A stretch of DNA of 64,000 nucleotides from Massilia antarctica. GTDB taxonomy: Bacteria; Pseudomonadota; Gammaproteobacteria; Burkholderiales; Burkholderiaceae_D. The notes under the pieces were generated by a model. It did no database searches. It was not told where the DNA came from and was given only the letters and a program-made list of their open reading frames with translations. Positions within the stretch are counted from its first letter, which is position 1, and every line of letters starts with the position of its first letter. The translations under genes were made by a program, and so were the position numbers. Location of the stretch: NCBI RefSeq assembly GCF_015689335.1, contig NZ_CP065053.1, positions 1,054,001 to 1,118,000 of the forward strand, written 5' to 3'. Positions 53,423 through 61,434 of this stretch are shown here, piece after piece.

Positions 53423-53779
53423 CGCGCTGGGCTCGGGTACACGCAATTTGCTTCGCAGCAGCGGATTCCGATCACCCACATCGAGGTATCGGCCATTGGC
53501 GATGCGACGACATTCAGGCTGGAGAAAAATCCGCTGTGGGGATACTATGTATGGGCGACGATGGGATTCGATGCGCCCATCCCCGCAGCCACCTTGGCAA
53601 AGCTGGCTCCGCCTTACCGCCACTGCAAGAACATCAGCGAACTGGTGGCGACAGAGCAAGGGCGCAGCCAATGGCGCATGCATGGACAAAGCGTCGACTT
53701 ATCGTTCGATCTGCGCGCCAATTCGGCAAGCTGGCTGCAACTGGCACGCTATATGTTCTACAAGAGAATTTCACCATGA
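53423..53779 (+). pseudogene. 5'-truncated gene remnant, unknown product
   Basis: After a TGA at 53420-53422 the frame is open for 118 codons with convincing protein composition (GYTQFASQQRIPITHIEVSA; KNPLWGYYVWATMGFDAPIP; SWLQLARYMFYKRISP). No start codon precedes the first good part; the first ATG is codon 47, at 53561. It looks like the C-terminal part of a gene that has lost its front. Its stop overlaps the next small ORF by ATGA. I do not recognise the family. Confidence 0.5.
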
Positions 53780-53967
53780 GCACGAAATCACTTTCAATAT
53801 TGAAAAAACTCACCAAGCCTAAATCCAAACGAGAAGTAAGCTCGCTCCTCATCGCCCGGCACGGCAGCACCATCCGGGAAAACGCCAGTGCCCATACGAC
53901 CGCGCTTGACGAGCGCGCACGCCAGACGATCCCCTCGCAACGAAAAAAAACACCGCGCCCGGCTTGA
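53776..53967 (+). CDS. 63-residue basic protein, unknown
   Basis: ATG 53776 overlaps the preceding stop by 4 bp and has AAGAGAA upstream. The product starts MSTKSLSILKKLTKPKSKRE and stays Lys/Arg/Ser/Thr-rich, without hydrophobic segments. No family recognised. The coupling suggests it was the partner of the truncated gene upstream. Confidence 0.45.
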   Translation: MSTKSLSILKKLTKPKSKREVSSLLIARHGSTIRENASAHTTALDERARQTIPSQRKKTPRPA

Positions 53968-54284
53968 TAGTCACTGGACGATAGCCCGCAGCACTCGATC
54001 ACATCCGCACACGCACCGGCCCAACACCCAGTTCCACTCGCCACGCATAGCTGGTCCGCACGCTGACCACCCTGTTTAGTAAATCCCATGAAACTTCCCC
54101 CTGTTTCAGGGAAGCGTTTGACCCTCCGATTTTCCCGATGCAATACTCAATTCAATCGATTCGTCCATCCCTGCAAGGCTGCATCGCTTGCCACAGCTGG
54201 CGGGTCACCACTGTGTTGCATATAAGCGCAAAGCGGGCTCGCCAAGCCGCGCGCACATAATCCACATGGACATCAGGAGACAAG
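53968..54284. other. Upstream region of the TonB receptor gene
   Basis: 317 bp. It contains the 14-bp motif at 54070-54083 and, 10 bp later, a hairpin (CTTCCC around CTGTTTCA, pairing GGGAAG, near 54093-54114) without a good T-run. No gene seen. Confidence 0.45.
54070..54083 (+). promoter_or_regulatory. Operator-like motif CCCTGTTTAGTAAA, copy 1
   Basis: An exact 14-base match to 63914-63927, upstream of the mannan operon. It contains TGTTTAG, the arm of two inverted repeats in that region. It lies 201 bp before the TonB receptor start. Confidence 0.5.
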
Positions 54285-56960
54285 ATGCTATTCCCAACGA
54301 CACGGACTCTGACGAGTCTGGCGGTCGCCAGCGCGTTCGGCTGTGCGGCCCTGCCCGGCCACGCGCAAACTGCCGCCAGCGCCGCCGACAACACCGCCCC
54401 CGCCAATAACGACCCGAATCAAATCCAGGAAGTCAAAGTCACCGCCACCCGCCACTCCACCTCGCTGCTGCGCACCCCGCTGGCCGTCACGGCCCTGAGC
54501 CAGGACCAGCTCACGCGCAAGGGCGCCACCAGCCTCAGGGACCTGGCCGGCGACATCCCCAACGTCGTCATCGAAAACACCGGCCTCGATTCTGCCGTGC
54601 AGATCACCATCCGCGGCATCACCTCGACCAACTTCACCGAAACGGGCGACCCGGCCGTCGGCTTTCACGTCGACGGCCTGTACTCGCCGCGCCCCCAAGG
54701 CGCGCAGGCGCTGATGTTCGACATCGACCAACTGGAAGTGCTGCGCGGCCCGCAAGGCACCCTGTTCGGCCGCAATTCGACCGGCGGCAGCGTCAACGTC
54801 ATTTCGGCCAAGCCTGACTTCACCGGCAACTACGGCAAGGCCAACATCGAGCTTGGCAACTACAACAAGAAGCAGGCCAGCATCGTCCAGAACGTCGTCG
54901 TCAACGACATGCTGGCCCTGCGCGCCACCTACATGAAAGTGCGGCGCGACGGCTACGCCAACCAGATGCGCGACCTGAGCGAAGCGAACGCGCCTGCTTA
55001 CGGCTGGGTCCCGGATGGCATCCCCGACGTCGACCAGCGCTTCAACCGCAAGGTCGACAAGAAGGATTACTACACCAACCAGTACCAGTGGGCCGCGCGC
55101 GTGGCCGCCGCACTCAGGATCAACAAAAATGTCAGCGCGCGCCTGGCGTACGAAGAGTTCCAGGACTCCGGCGCCGGCGGATCGCACTTCCGCGACTGCG
55201 AGTCCGGCGCCGGCACGCGCTACGCCTGCACCGGCGGCAAATGGGACATCAACGTCAACGTGCCGGGCATGACGGACTTGAACATCCGCACCGTGCGCGC
55301 GGGCCTGAACTGGAGTCTGACTGACAGCGCCAGCGTCGACTACAGCTTCCAGATCGCCGACCAGCGCCGCAAGGAGACCACCGACGACGACAAGGGCTTG
55401 CAGCACGCCACGGCGTTCCAGATCAACGGCAAGTACCCCAACCTCGCCGGCGGCGACTGGGGCACCTGGCCGCTCAACGATGTCTTCCACCGCACCATGG
55501 ATTCGCGCTACCTGTCGACCGTGCACGAAGCGCAGCTCAAGCAAACGCTCGGCGCCGTCCAATACGTGGCGGGCCTGTTCTGGATGCACGAACGCAACCG
55601 CATCGACTACGAAATCACCAACGTGATCCAGAAGCCGTACGGCGATCCGGGCAGCGTGCTGTATCACCAGCCGAACCGCCAGGTCGACGCCAAGGCCGCC
55701 TTCGCGCAAGTCGACTGGAAGTTCATGCCCACCTGGACCGGCACCCTGGGCGCGCGCCTGTCCTCCGACAGCAAGGAAGACAAGGGCGGCGAAGTCTATG
55801 GCCGCAACTGGATCGGCGACACTGCGTATTACCGCGGCTGGTACAAGCGCGGCATCCCCGGCACGCCGCTCTTCCGGGTCCACAACGGCACCGACCTGTC
55901 GACCGACATGGGCGCCGGCGGCGGCCTTGGCGCATACGCGGGCTACGCGGCGCCGACCTCGAACGATCACAAGGAAACCTGGAAGAAGACCACCTGGCGC
56001 GCCGGGGTGCAAAAGCAGATCAACGCCAACCAGATGGCCTACGGCTCGGTATCGACCGGCTACAAGGCCGGCGGCTTCGCCGACAAGACCGACTCCTGCA
56101 ACCACCACCTGTGCGCCGACGGCAAACCGGGGGTGGTGACCTTCCTGCCGTACGACCCCGAGACCGTCACCAACTATGAACTGGGCTACAAGGGCAAATT
56201 CCTCGACAACCGCCTGAACCTGTCGGCCACCGCCTTCTTCATGAAGTACAAGGGCATGCAACTGACCGGGAACTACTTCATCAACCAGGTCATCCCCGAC
56301 AACGGCCTGCCCTGCCCGGCCGACCAGCCCAAGTGCGATGTGTACGACGCCTGGCGCACCATCAACGTCGGCAAGGTCGATATTCCCGGCCTGGAGATCG
56401 AAGCGGACTGGCGGCCGTGGAGCGGCGCGCGCATCGGCGGCGGCTTCGCCTTCATCAACACCAAGGTGCACGACTTCAAGGAATTCAGCGACGAGTACCA
56501 GTGCGGCGACGTGCGCGTGGAACTGGGCATCGAACCCTGCCCGGCCATCTACAACGGTCCGGACAAGGCACTGCTCGGCCGGCGCCTGTACAACATCGAT
56601 GGCAACCACCTGCCCAACACGCCCAAGTACCAGTTGAACCTGAGCTTTTCGCAGGAGTTCGAGCTGGCCGGCGGCTACAGGGTGACGCCATACGTGAAAG
56701 TGAACTGGCGCGACAAGGCTTATTTCGACCTGCGCAATTCAGAATTCGCACATATCGGCCGCTATCAGAAAGCGTATGCGATGGGCGACGCGTCGGTACG
56801 GCTCGATGCGCCGAGCGACAAGTGGCACGCCGAAGCGTTCGTGCGCAACGTCGCCAACAGCCACGCCAAGACCAGCGGCGACTCGGTGATGGGCGGCTTC
56901 ATGCAGGCCAACTTCGTCGAGCCGCGCATGTTCGGCATGCGCGTGGGCGTGAACTACTGA
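54285..56960 (+). CDS. TonB-dependent outer-membrane receptor
   Basis: 891 residues: signal peptide (about 1-27), TonB box-like QEVKVTAT, plug domain (TSLRDLAGDIPNVVIENTG; VLRGPQGTLFGRNSTGG) and a 22-strand-type barrel ending in Tyr (RVGVNY). It has no N-terminal signalling domain. It probably imports an oligosaccharide, as the operon facing it degrades galactoglucomannan and a 14-bp motif is shared. ATG 54285 has CAGGAGA upstream. Confidence 0.93.
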   Translation: MLFPTTRTLTSLAVASAFGCAALPGHAQTAASAADNTAPANNDPNQIQEVKVTATRHSTSLLRTPLAVTALSQDQLTRKGATSLRDLAGDIPNVVIENTGLDSAVQITIRGITSTNFTETGDPAVGFHVDGLYSPRPQGAQALMFDIDQLEVLRGPQGTLFGRNSTGGSVNVISAKPDFTGNYGKANIELGNYNKKQASIVQNVVVNDMLALRATYMKVRRDGYANQMRDLSEANAPAYGWVPDGIPDVDQRFNRKVDKKDYYTNQYQWAARVAAALRINKNVSARLAYEEFQDSGAGGSHFRDCESGAGTRYACTGGKWDINVNVPGMTDLNIRTVRAGLNWSLTDSASVDYSFQIADQRRKETTDDDKGLQHATAFQINGKYPNLAGGDWGTWPLNDVFHRTMDSRYLSTVHEAQLKQTLGAVQYVAGLFWMHERNRIDYEITNVIQKPYGDPGSVLYHQPNRQVDAKAAFAQVDWKFMPTWTGTLGARLSSDSKEDKGGEVYGRNWIGDTAYYRGWYKRGIPGTPLFRVHNGTDLSTDMGAGGGLGAYAGYAAPTSNDHKETWKKTTWRAGVQKQINANQMAYGSVSTGYKAGGFADKTDSCNHHLCADGKPGVVTFLPYDPETVTNYELGYKGKFLDNRLNLSATAFFMKYKGMQLTGNYFINQVIPDNGLPCPADQPKCDVYDAWRTINVGKVDIPGLEIEADWRPWSGARIGGGFAFINTKVHDFKEFSDEYQCGDVRVELGIEPCPAIYNGPDKALLGRRLYNIDGNHLPNTPKYQLNLSFSQEFELAGGYRVTPYVKVNWRDKAYFDLRNSEFAHIGRYQKAYAMGDASVRLDAPSDKWHAEAFVRNVANSHAKTSGDSVMGGFMQANFVEPRMFGMRVGVNY

Positions 56961-56983
56961 TCCGTTCTACCTGGGTGGCTTGG

Positions 56984-57028
56984 GCCGGTGCGGCGCGGAC
57001 AATCCCGCGCTCTGCCGGCTCTTTTTTT
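56984..57028 (+). terminator. Intrinsic terminator of the TonB receptor gene
   Basis: Nested stems GCCGG/CCGGC and GCGCGG/CCGCGC are followed by CTTTTTTT, 23 bp after the stop. It separates the gene from the convergent mannan operon. Confidence 0.85.
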
Positions 57029-57055
57029 GTCACCCACAGGTGCCGCACGAGGCGC

Positions 57056-58102
57056 TTACCAGCCGGTCAAGTCGCGTAGCTGGGGCAGCAGCTCGCGCGC
57101 CATCGCCGCGTGTTGCGCTTTGGTGGGATGGGCATCGATCGCGTCACCCGGATGGTAGACCGACGCCGCGGCATGCACCCGCGCGTTGCCGACCCTCCGG
57201 ATGGTCTCCGCGATATAGCTGGTCAAGGCGGCCTTGCGCTCGCCATTGAGGATCGCGCCTTCGGTCAGCACGAGCAGCGCGTGCGGATGATTGCGCAGCA
57301 AGGTGCGCACCAGGCTCACGTAGGCATTGACATAGGCATCGCGCTCCGGAATGCCGGTGCTGAAATCGTTGGTGCCGATCGCGACGACAATCAGGTCGGG
57401 CCAGTAAGCGGCGTGATTCCAGCGCACCCGCTGCTCTTGGTTGGCGATGGCAAGCTCGTAGAAATCGGGAAGATTGTCGTCATCGGTGCGGCCGTTCCAG
57501 CTGCGCAGCAGCCCGCGCCCTCCATGACAGACCAGTTGAACCTGCGCACCGAGCGCCTGCGCGGCCAGCATGCCGTACGACGCGCGCGGATTCCACCACG
57601 ACGGCTTCTTCGTTTCGCCGCCAACCCGGTCGATGGCTTCGCCGCAGGTGACCGAGTCGCCAAGCACGAGCATTTTGCGCTGCGGGAGCACGGGCGCGGT
57701 GTGCAAGGTACCGTCGGTGACAAAGCGGGCCAAGGTAACGACGCCCTGCCAGCTTTCGGTACGATGCATGATGTCGACCCGGTGAATACCCGCCTGGCGC
57801 TCGTCCACCAGCTTGATGGTGCGCGCGGTCGCCGACAACTTGACGATGCGTGGCGTACCGCCGTCGACGACGACGTCAATATAGCTGCGCTCACCGCTGG
57901 CCACGGCGTCGACCGACAAGGCTTTGCCCTCGAACGACAGCGACAGCTGCACGCCGGGATAGGAGAAGCGCAGACTGCCATCGGCAAGGGCAACGGTCCT
58001 GCCCATGCGCGCGATGCGCGGGTCGTCGGCGCGCACCACCGGTTCGGCCCGGACGCCGGCATGGACAAGCAGCAGCGCCAGCGCCAGTGCAGTGCGATTC
58101 AT
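57056..58102 (-). CDS. Carbohydrate esterase family 2-like SGNH esterase
   Basis: 348 residues: signal peptide (about 1-19), N-terminal jelly-roll domain, then an SGNH hydrolase with LVLGDSVTCGEA (Ser), GTNDFS and DAHPTKAQHAAMA (Asp/His). The two-domain layout is that of CE2 acetyl esterases that deacetylate xylan or glucomannan. Last gene of the five-gene operon, 6 bp after the second esterase. Confidence 0.87.
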   Translation of the reverse strand: MNRTALALALLLVHAGVRAEPVVRADDPRIARMGRTVALADGSLRFSYPGVQLSLSFEGKALSVDAVASGERSYIDVVVDGGTPRIVKLSATARTIKLVDERQAGIHRVDIMHRTESWQGVVTLARFVTDGTLHTAPVLPQRKMLVLGDSVTCGEAIDRVGGETKKPSWWNPRASYGMLAAQALGAQVQLVCHGGRGLLRSWNGRTDDDNLPDFYELAIANQEQRVRWNHAAYWPDLIVVAIGTNDFSTGIPERDAYVNAYVSLVRTLLRNHPHALLVLTEGAILNGERKAALTSYIAETIRRVGNARVHAAASVYHPGDAIDAHPTKAQHAAMARELLPQLRDLTGW

Positions 58103-58108
58103 GGCGCC

Positions 58109-58855
58109 CTACTTCATCAATGCTTGCACGTCGGGCAGCATGACGTCGGCCCAGATGACATAGCCTTTTTGCGTGAGGTGAAGATGATCGCCCATGATGT
58201 CGGTGCCGATGCTGCCGTCAGGGCGCACGAAGGACGCGCCGTAGTCGCGGAAAACCACGTTGCGGCCATCGCCCAGGGTTGCAACCATCTTGTTGAGCGC
58301 GAGGACATTCTGGCGCCGTTCGCTCGCCGCCAGTTCGCCGGTCGGCAGCACGGCATTGAGCAGGATGCGCGCGGCAGGGTACTGCTTGCGCAAAGCCGCG
58401 ACCACCGCCTCGATACCGGAAAAGATCTGCTCCGGCTTCTCGCCGCACAGGCCCAGGTTGTTCACGCCGATGAGCAGCACGATCGCCTTGGGCCTGAGTT
58501 TGGCCATGCGCTTGTCCTGCAAGCGCCACAACACGTTGCCGGTGTTGTCGCCGCCGATGCCGAAGTTACCCGCCTTGTAGGCGCCGAAATTCGCATCCCA
58601 GATCGCGCGCGGCCAGCCTTCGGTGATCGAATCGCCGATAAACATCAGGTCCACATCGCCCTTGTCGGCCAGGGCCAGCTGGTCTTCATGCATGCGCTGC
58701 CAGCGCCCGATCGACATCCACGGATATTCCTGGGTACGCGGCTTGATATTGAGGGCGCAGGTTTGCGCGCCGGCCGCCACGTCGAGGGGCGCGGCATGCG
58801 CGACGTGGGCAGCCAGCGCGCCGGCCAGCAGGATGGGAAGAATACGCAAGTTCAT
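58109..58855 (-). CDS. GDSL/SGNH hydrolase
   Basis: 248 residues: signal peptide (ending HAAPL), FIGDSITEGWP (Ser), GGDNTGNVLWRL (Gly/Asn block), IGVNNLG and DHLHLTQKGY (Asp/His). It resembles PAF-acetylhydrolase-type esterases and may remove acetyl groups from mannan oligosaccharides. It sits 6 bp after the alpha-galactosidase gene. Confidence 0.88.
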   Translation of the reverse strand: MNLRILPILLAGALAAHVAHAAPLDVAAGAQTCALNIKPRTQEYPWMSIGRWQRMHEDQLALADKGDVDLMFIGDSITEGWPRAIWDANFGAYKAGNFGIGGDNTGNVLWRLQDKRMAKLRPKAIVLLIGVNNLGLCGEKPEQIFSGIEAVVAALRKQYPAARILLNAVLPTGELAASERRQNVLALNKMVATLGDGRNVVFRDYGASFVRPDGSIGTDIMGDHLHLTQKGYVIWADVMLPDVQALMK

Positions 58856-58861
58856 GCTCGG

Positions 58862-60070
58862 TCACTTTGCTTTCAGGTGCAGCATCGCCACGCTGTGCGA
58901 TGCAATGTTCAGGTCGAGGGCCTTGCCGGTGTCGCCCGTCTTGCCGCTCCAGGCATCGGTCCAGCGGTAGGCCGTCTTGTCGATATCGAGTTCGCGCTTG
59001 CTCAGATCATCGCCAACCTTGTGCTTTTTCCAGTCCATCTTGTAGCTGATGGTCCCGGGCCCGCGATTGAGGATCATCAGCGCCCAGTCGTTATTGGCCA
59101 GCGGCTTGGCCCAAAGTTCCAGCGGCCCTTCGGACATGAACTTCCACGCCTGCACGCCAAGTTTATCCTGGTTGATCGCGATGACATCCTTGTTGGTAAG
59201 GATCTTGCGCGTCGATTCCGGCATCGAACGCAGGTCGTTGCCGGAAATGAGGGGCGACGCCATCATGGCCCAGATCGAGAAGTGGGCACGGTCTTCGTCC
59301 TCGCTCATCCCCATGCCGACTTCCATCATGTCCATGTCGTTCCAGTGCCCGGGACCGGCGTGCTTGCGCAAGCCGACCTGCTTGTCGAGAATGCGCAGCA
59401 CGCCGAAGGCGGACCACGAGCCGTGATTGATCTCGCAATCCCAGCACGGATAGATGTCGCCGGTGGTGCGCCACGAATGGCCGACGTCCGCGCCCCACTC
59501 CCACGGCTTGTTGTCGCCCCACTCGCACATGCTGAGCAACATGGGACGGCCGGCGCTGTGGATGGCATCGCGCATGGTGGTGTAGGCGGCCGCCGCGTTC
59601 AGGCCCTTGGTATCGCACCAGTCGTACTTGACGTAGTCGACGCCCCAGGCGGCGTAGGTGATCGCGTCCTGGTACTCGTGTCCGCGGCTGCCCGGGCGGC
59701 CGCCGCAGGTGGTGGCGCCGGCGTCCGAATAGATGCCCAGCTTGAGGCCTTTCGCATGCACGTAGTCGGCCAGCGCCTTCATCCCGGACGGGAAGCGCTC
59801 GGGATCGGGCTGGATATTCCCATTCCTGTCACGCTTGCCGTGCCAGCAGTCGTCGATATTGACGTAGTCGTAGCCGGCGTCCTTCATGCCGATCCTGACC
59901 ATGGCGTCGGCCGTTTCGCGGATCAGTTTTTCATCGATATTGCAGGCGAATTTGTTCCAGCTGTTCCAGCCCATTTGCGGCGTGGCCGCGAGGTTCTCGA
60001 ACTTCTGCGCGGAGGCATTCGCGCCCAGCAGCAGGGCCGCCGGGATCAGCAAGGTCGTGACAATTTTCAT
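58862..60070 (-). CDS. Alpha-galactosidase, GH27
   Basis: 402 residues: signal peptide (ASA-QKF), then TPQMGWNSWNKFACNI, nucleophile Asp in YVKYDWCDTK, acid/base Asp in WRTTGDIYPCW, and a C-terminal beta domain. It removes alpha-1,6-galactose from galactomannan or galactoglucomannan. In operon with the GH5 mannanase, 20 bp downstream. Confidence 0.93.
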   Translation of the reverse strand: MKIVTTLLIPAALLLGANASAQKFENLAATPQMGWNSWNKFACNIDEKLIRETADAMVRIGMKDAGYDYVNIDDCWHGKRDRNGNIQPDPERFPSGMKALADYVHAKGLKLGIYSDAGATTCGGRPGSRGHEYQDAITYAAWGVDYVKYDWCDTKGLNAAAAYTTMRDAIHSAGRPMLLSMCEWGDNKPWEWGADVGHSWRTTGDIYPCWDCEINHGSWSAFGVLRILDKQVGLRKHAGPGHWNDMDMMEVGMGMSEDEDRAHFSIWAMMASPLISGNDLRSMPESTRKILTNKDVIAINQDKLGVQAWKFMSEGPLELWAKPLANNDWALMILNRGPGTISYKMDWKKHKVGDDLSKRELDIDKTAYRWTDAWSGKTGDTGKALDLNIASHSVAMLHLKAK

Positions 60071-60090
60071 GGATCGTCCTGTCGAAGAGT

Positions 60091-61428
60091 TTACTTCTGG
60101 AGCGAGCGCAGTTGGCCCGCATGGTCCTTGATCAGCGCCAGCGAACTGGCATCGGAGTCGAACACCGAGTACAGGCCCTGCTCTTCCTGCGGCGGATCGC
60201 CCATGAAGTCATTACCCTGCTTCCACCAGTAGTCGGCGTTGGCGGCGCGCCCGGCGCCGCCCCAGGCCCAGAAATTCCAGCCCGCGATCGGGTCGCCGCC
60301 GGCGGCGCGGCGCTGGATCAGGTCGAAAATCTCGCCGTAGAAGCGGTCGCGGATCTTGGTGCTTGCCTTGATGTCGAACGAGGCGCCGTCGCGGTCCAGC
60401 CCAAACTCTTCCAGCACGATCGGCTTGCCGATGGTTTTGGCCATGTCGATGTGCGCATTCAGGTAATCGCGGCTCTTGGTGATCGCGCCATCCCAGCTCT
60501 CGACCGGCTTGGCGGAGTCGAACCAGCCCCAGTTTTTCGGCCACAGGTGGTAAGTGAGGTAATCGATATGTTTCGACGAATGCGAGGCCATGAACAGTTT
60601 GGCATCCTGCGCCGACCCGGCCAGGCCTTCGCTGCCGCTGCTCACCAGGTGGTTCTTGTCCAGTTCATGGATGTACTGCGCGGTTTCGGCGATCCATCCG
60701 GTGTAGACCGCCTTTTCCTTGTCGCTTGCCTTGCCGTTGCCCGGGCGTGGTTCGTTCGCCAGTTGCCACGACATGATCACCGGATCGTCGCGATAGGCCT
60801 TGCCGTTGATGCTGTTGACCCGCCCGACGATCTTCCTGATGGTGCCGCGATACTCCTTCTGCGCATCCTTGTTGGCGTAGAAGCGCGCCGTCTTGGCCAT
60901 GTAGTCGTCGTAATCCTTGGTCACGTTCGGATCAATCGCCTTGCTGCCTTCAAACCAGTTCAGGTACTGCGTCATCCCGCCCGACCACTGCCAGAAATTG
61001 TTCAGGTAAAGCACGACCGTCATGTCGCGCTTGCCCAGTTCATCGACCAGGAAGTCGAGCCCCGCCAGCAGGTCCTCGTCGTACTTGCCGGGACCGTTGG
61101 TAGTGGCGGGCCGCACGGCGCTGGTCATCTCGGTTTTTTCGGAGACGGCCAGCACCCGCACATTGTTGATCCCGAGCGCCTTCATGGTATCGAGTTCCTT
61201 GAGCAGGCGCGCACGCGCGCCCACGCCGGACGGCGAGCCCAGATAGCCGCCGTACCAGAAATTGGCGCCGGCGATGTAATACGATTTGCCCTTGCGCGCG
61301 AAATGCGTCTTTTTCACCGTCACGAATTCGCTCTTGCCCGCCGCGCTCACCGGTGCCGCCGCCGACGCCGCGCCGCTCACCAAACCCGCCATTGCCAATG
61401 CTGCACCCAACTGGTTCATCTTGATCAT
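60091..61428 (-). CDS. Endo-beta-1,4-mannanase-like GH5
   Basis: 445 residues: signal peptide, GANFWYGGYLGSP near the start, acid/base E226 in QLANEPRPG, nucleophile E341 in EEFGLDRD, aromatic WNFWAWGG. These match GH5 subfamily 7 mannanases. It cleaves beta-mannan chains, probably in the periplasm or outside. Start ATG 61428 lies 6 bp after the GH3 gene; part of the N-terminus is Ala-rich. Confidence 0.9.
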   Translation of the reverse strand: MIKMNQLGAALAMAGLVSGAASAAAPVSAAGKSEFVTVKKTHFARKGKSYYIAGANFWYGGYLGSPSGVGARARLLKELDTMKALGINNVRVLAVSEKTEMTSAVRPATTNGPGKYDEDLLAGLDFLVDELGKRDMTVVLYLNNFWQWSGGMTQYLNWFEGSKAIDPNVTKDYDDYMAKTARFYANKDAQKEYRGTIRKIVGRVNSINGKAYRDDPVIMSWQLANEPRPGNGKASDKEKAVYTGWIAETAQYIHELDKNHLVSSGSEGLAGSAQDAKLFMASHSSKHIDYLTYHLWPKNWGWFDSAKPVESWDGAITKSRDYLNAHIDMAKTIGKPIVLEEFGLDRDGASFDIKASTKIRDRFYGEIFDLIQRRAAGGDPIAGWNFWAWGGAGRAANADYWWKQGNDFMGDPPQEEQGLYSVFDSDASSLALIKDHAGQLRSLQK

Positions 61429-61434
61429 CGCGTT

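Noticed and set aside
54288..56609. 773-codon minus-strand frame opposite the TonB receptor
   Set aside because: Val/Ala/Gly-rich shadow; the receptor has plug motifs and a terminator.
57110..60232. Very long open frame of 1040 codons on the plus strand
   Set aside because: It is antisense to CE2, SGNH and GH27 genes with clear catalytic motifs; its composition (Arg, Gly, His, Ala-rich without motifs) is that of a high-GC shadow frame.
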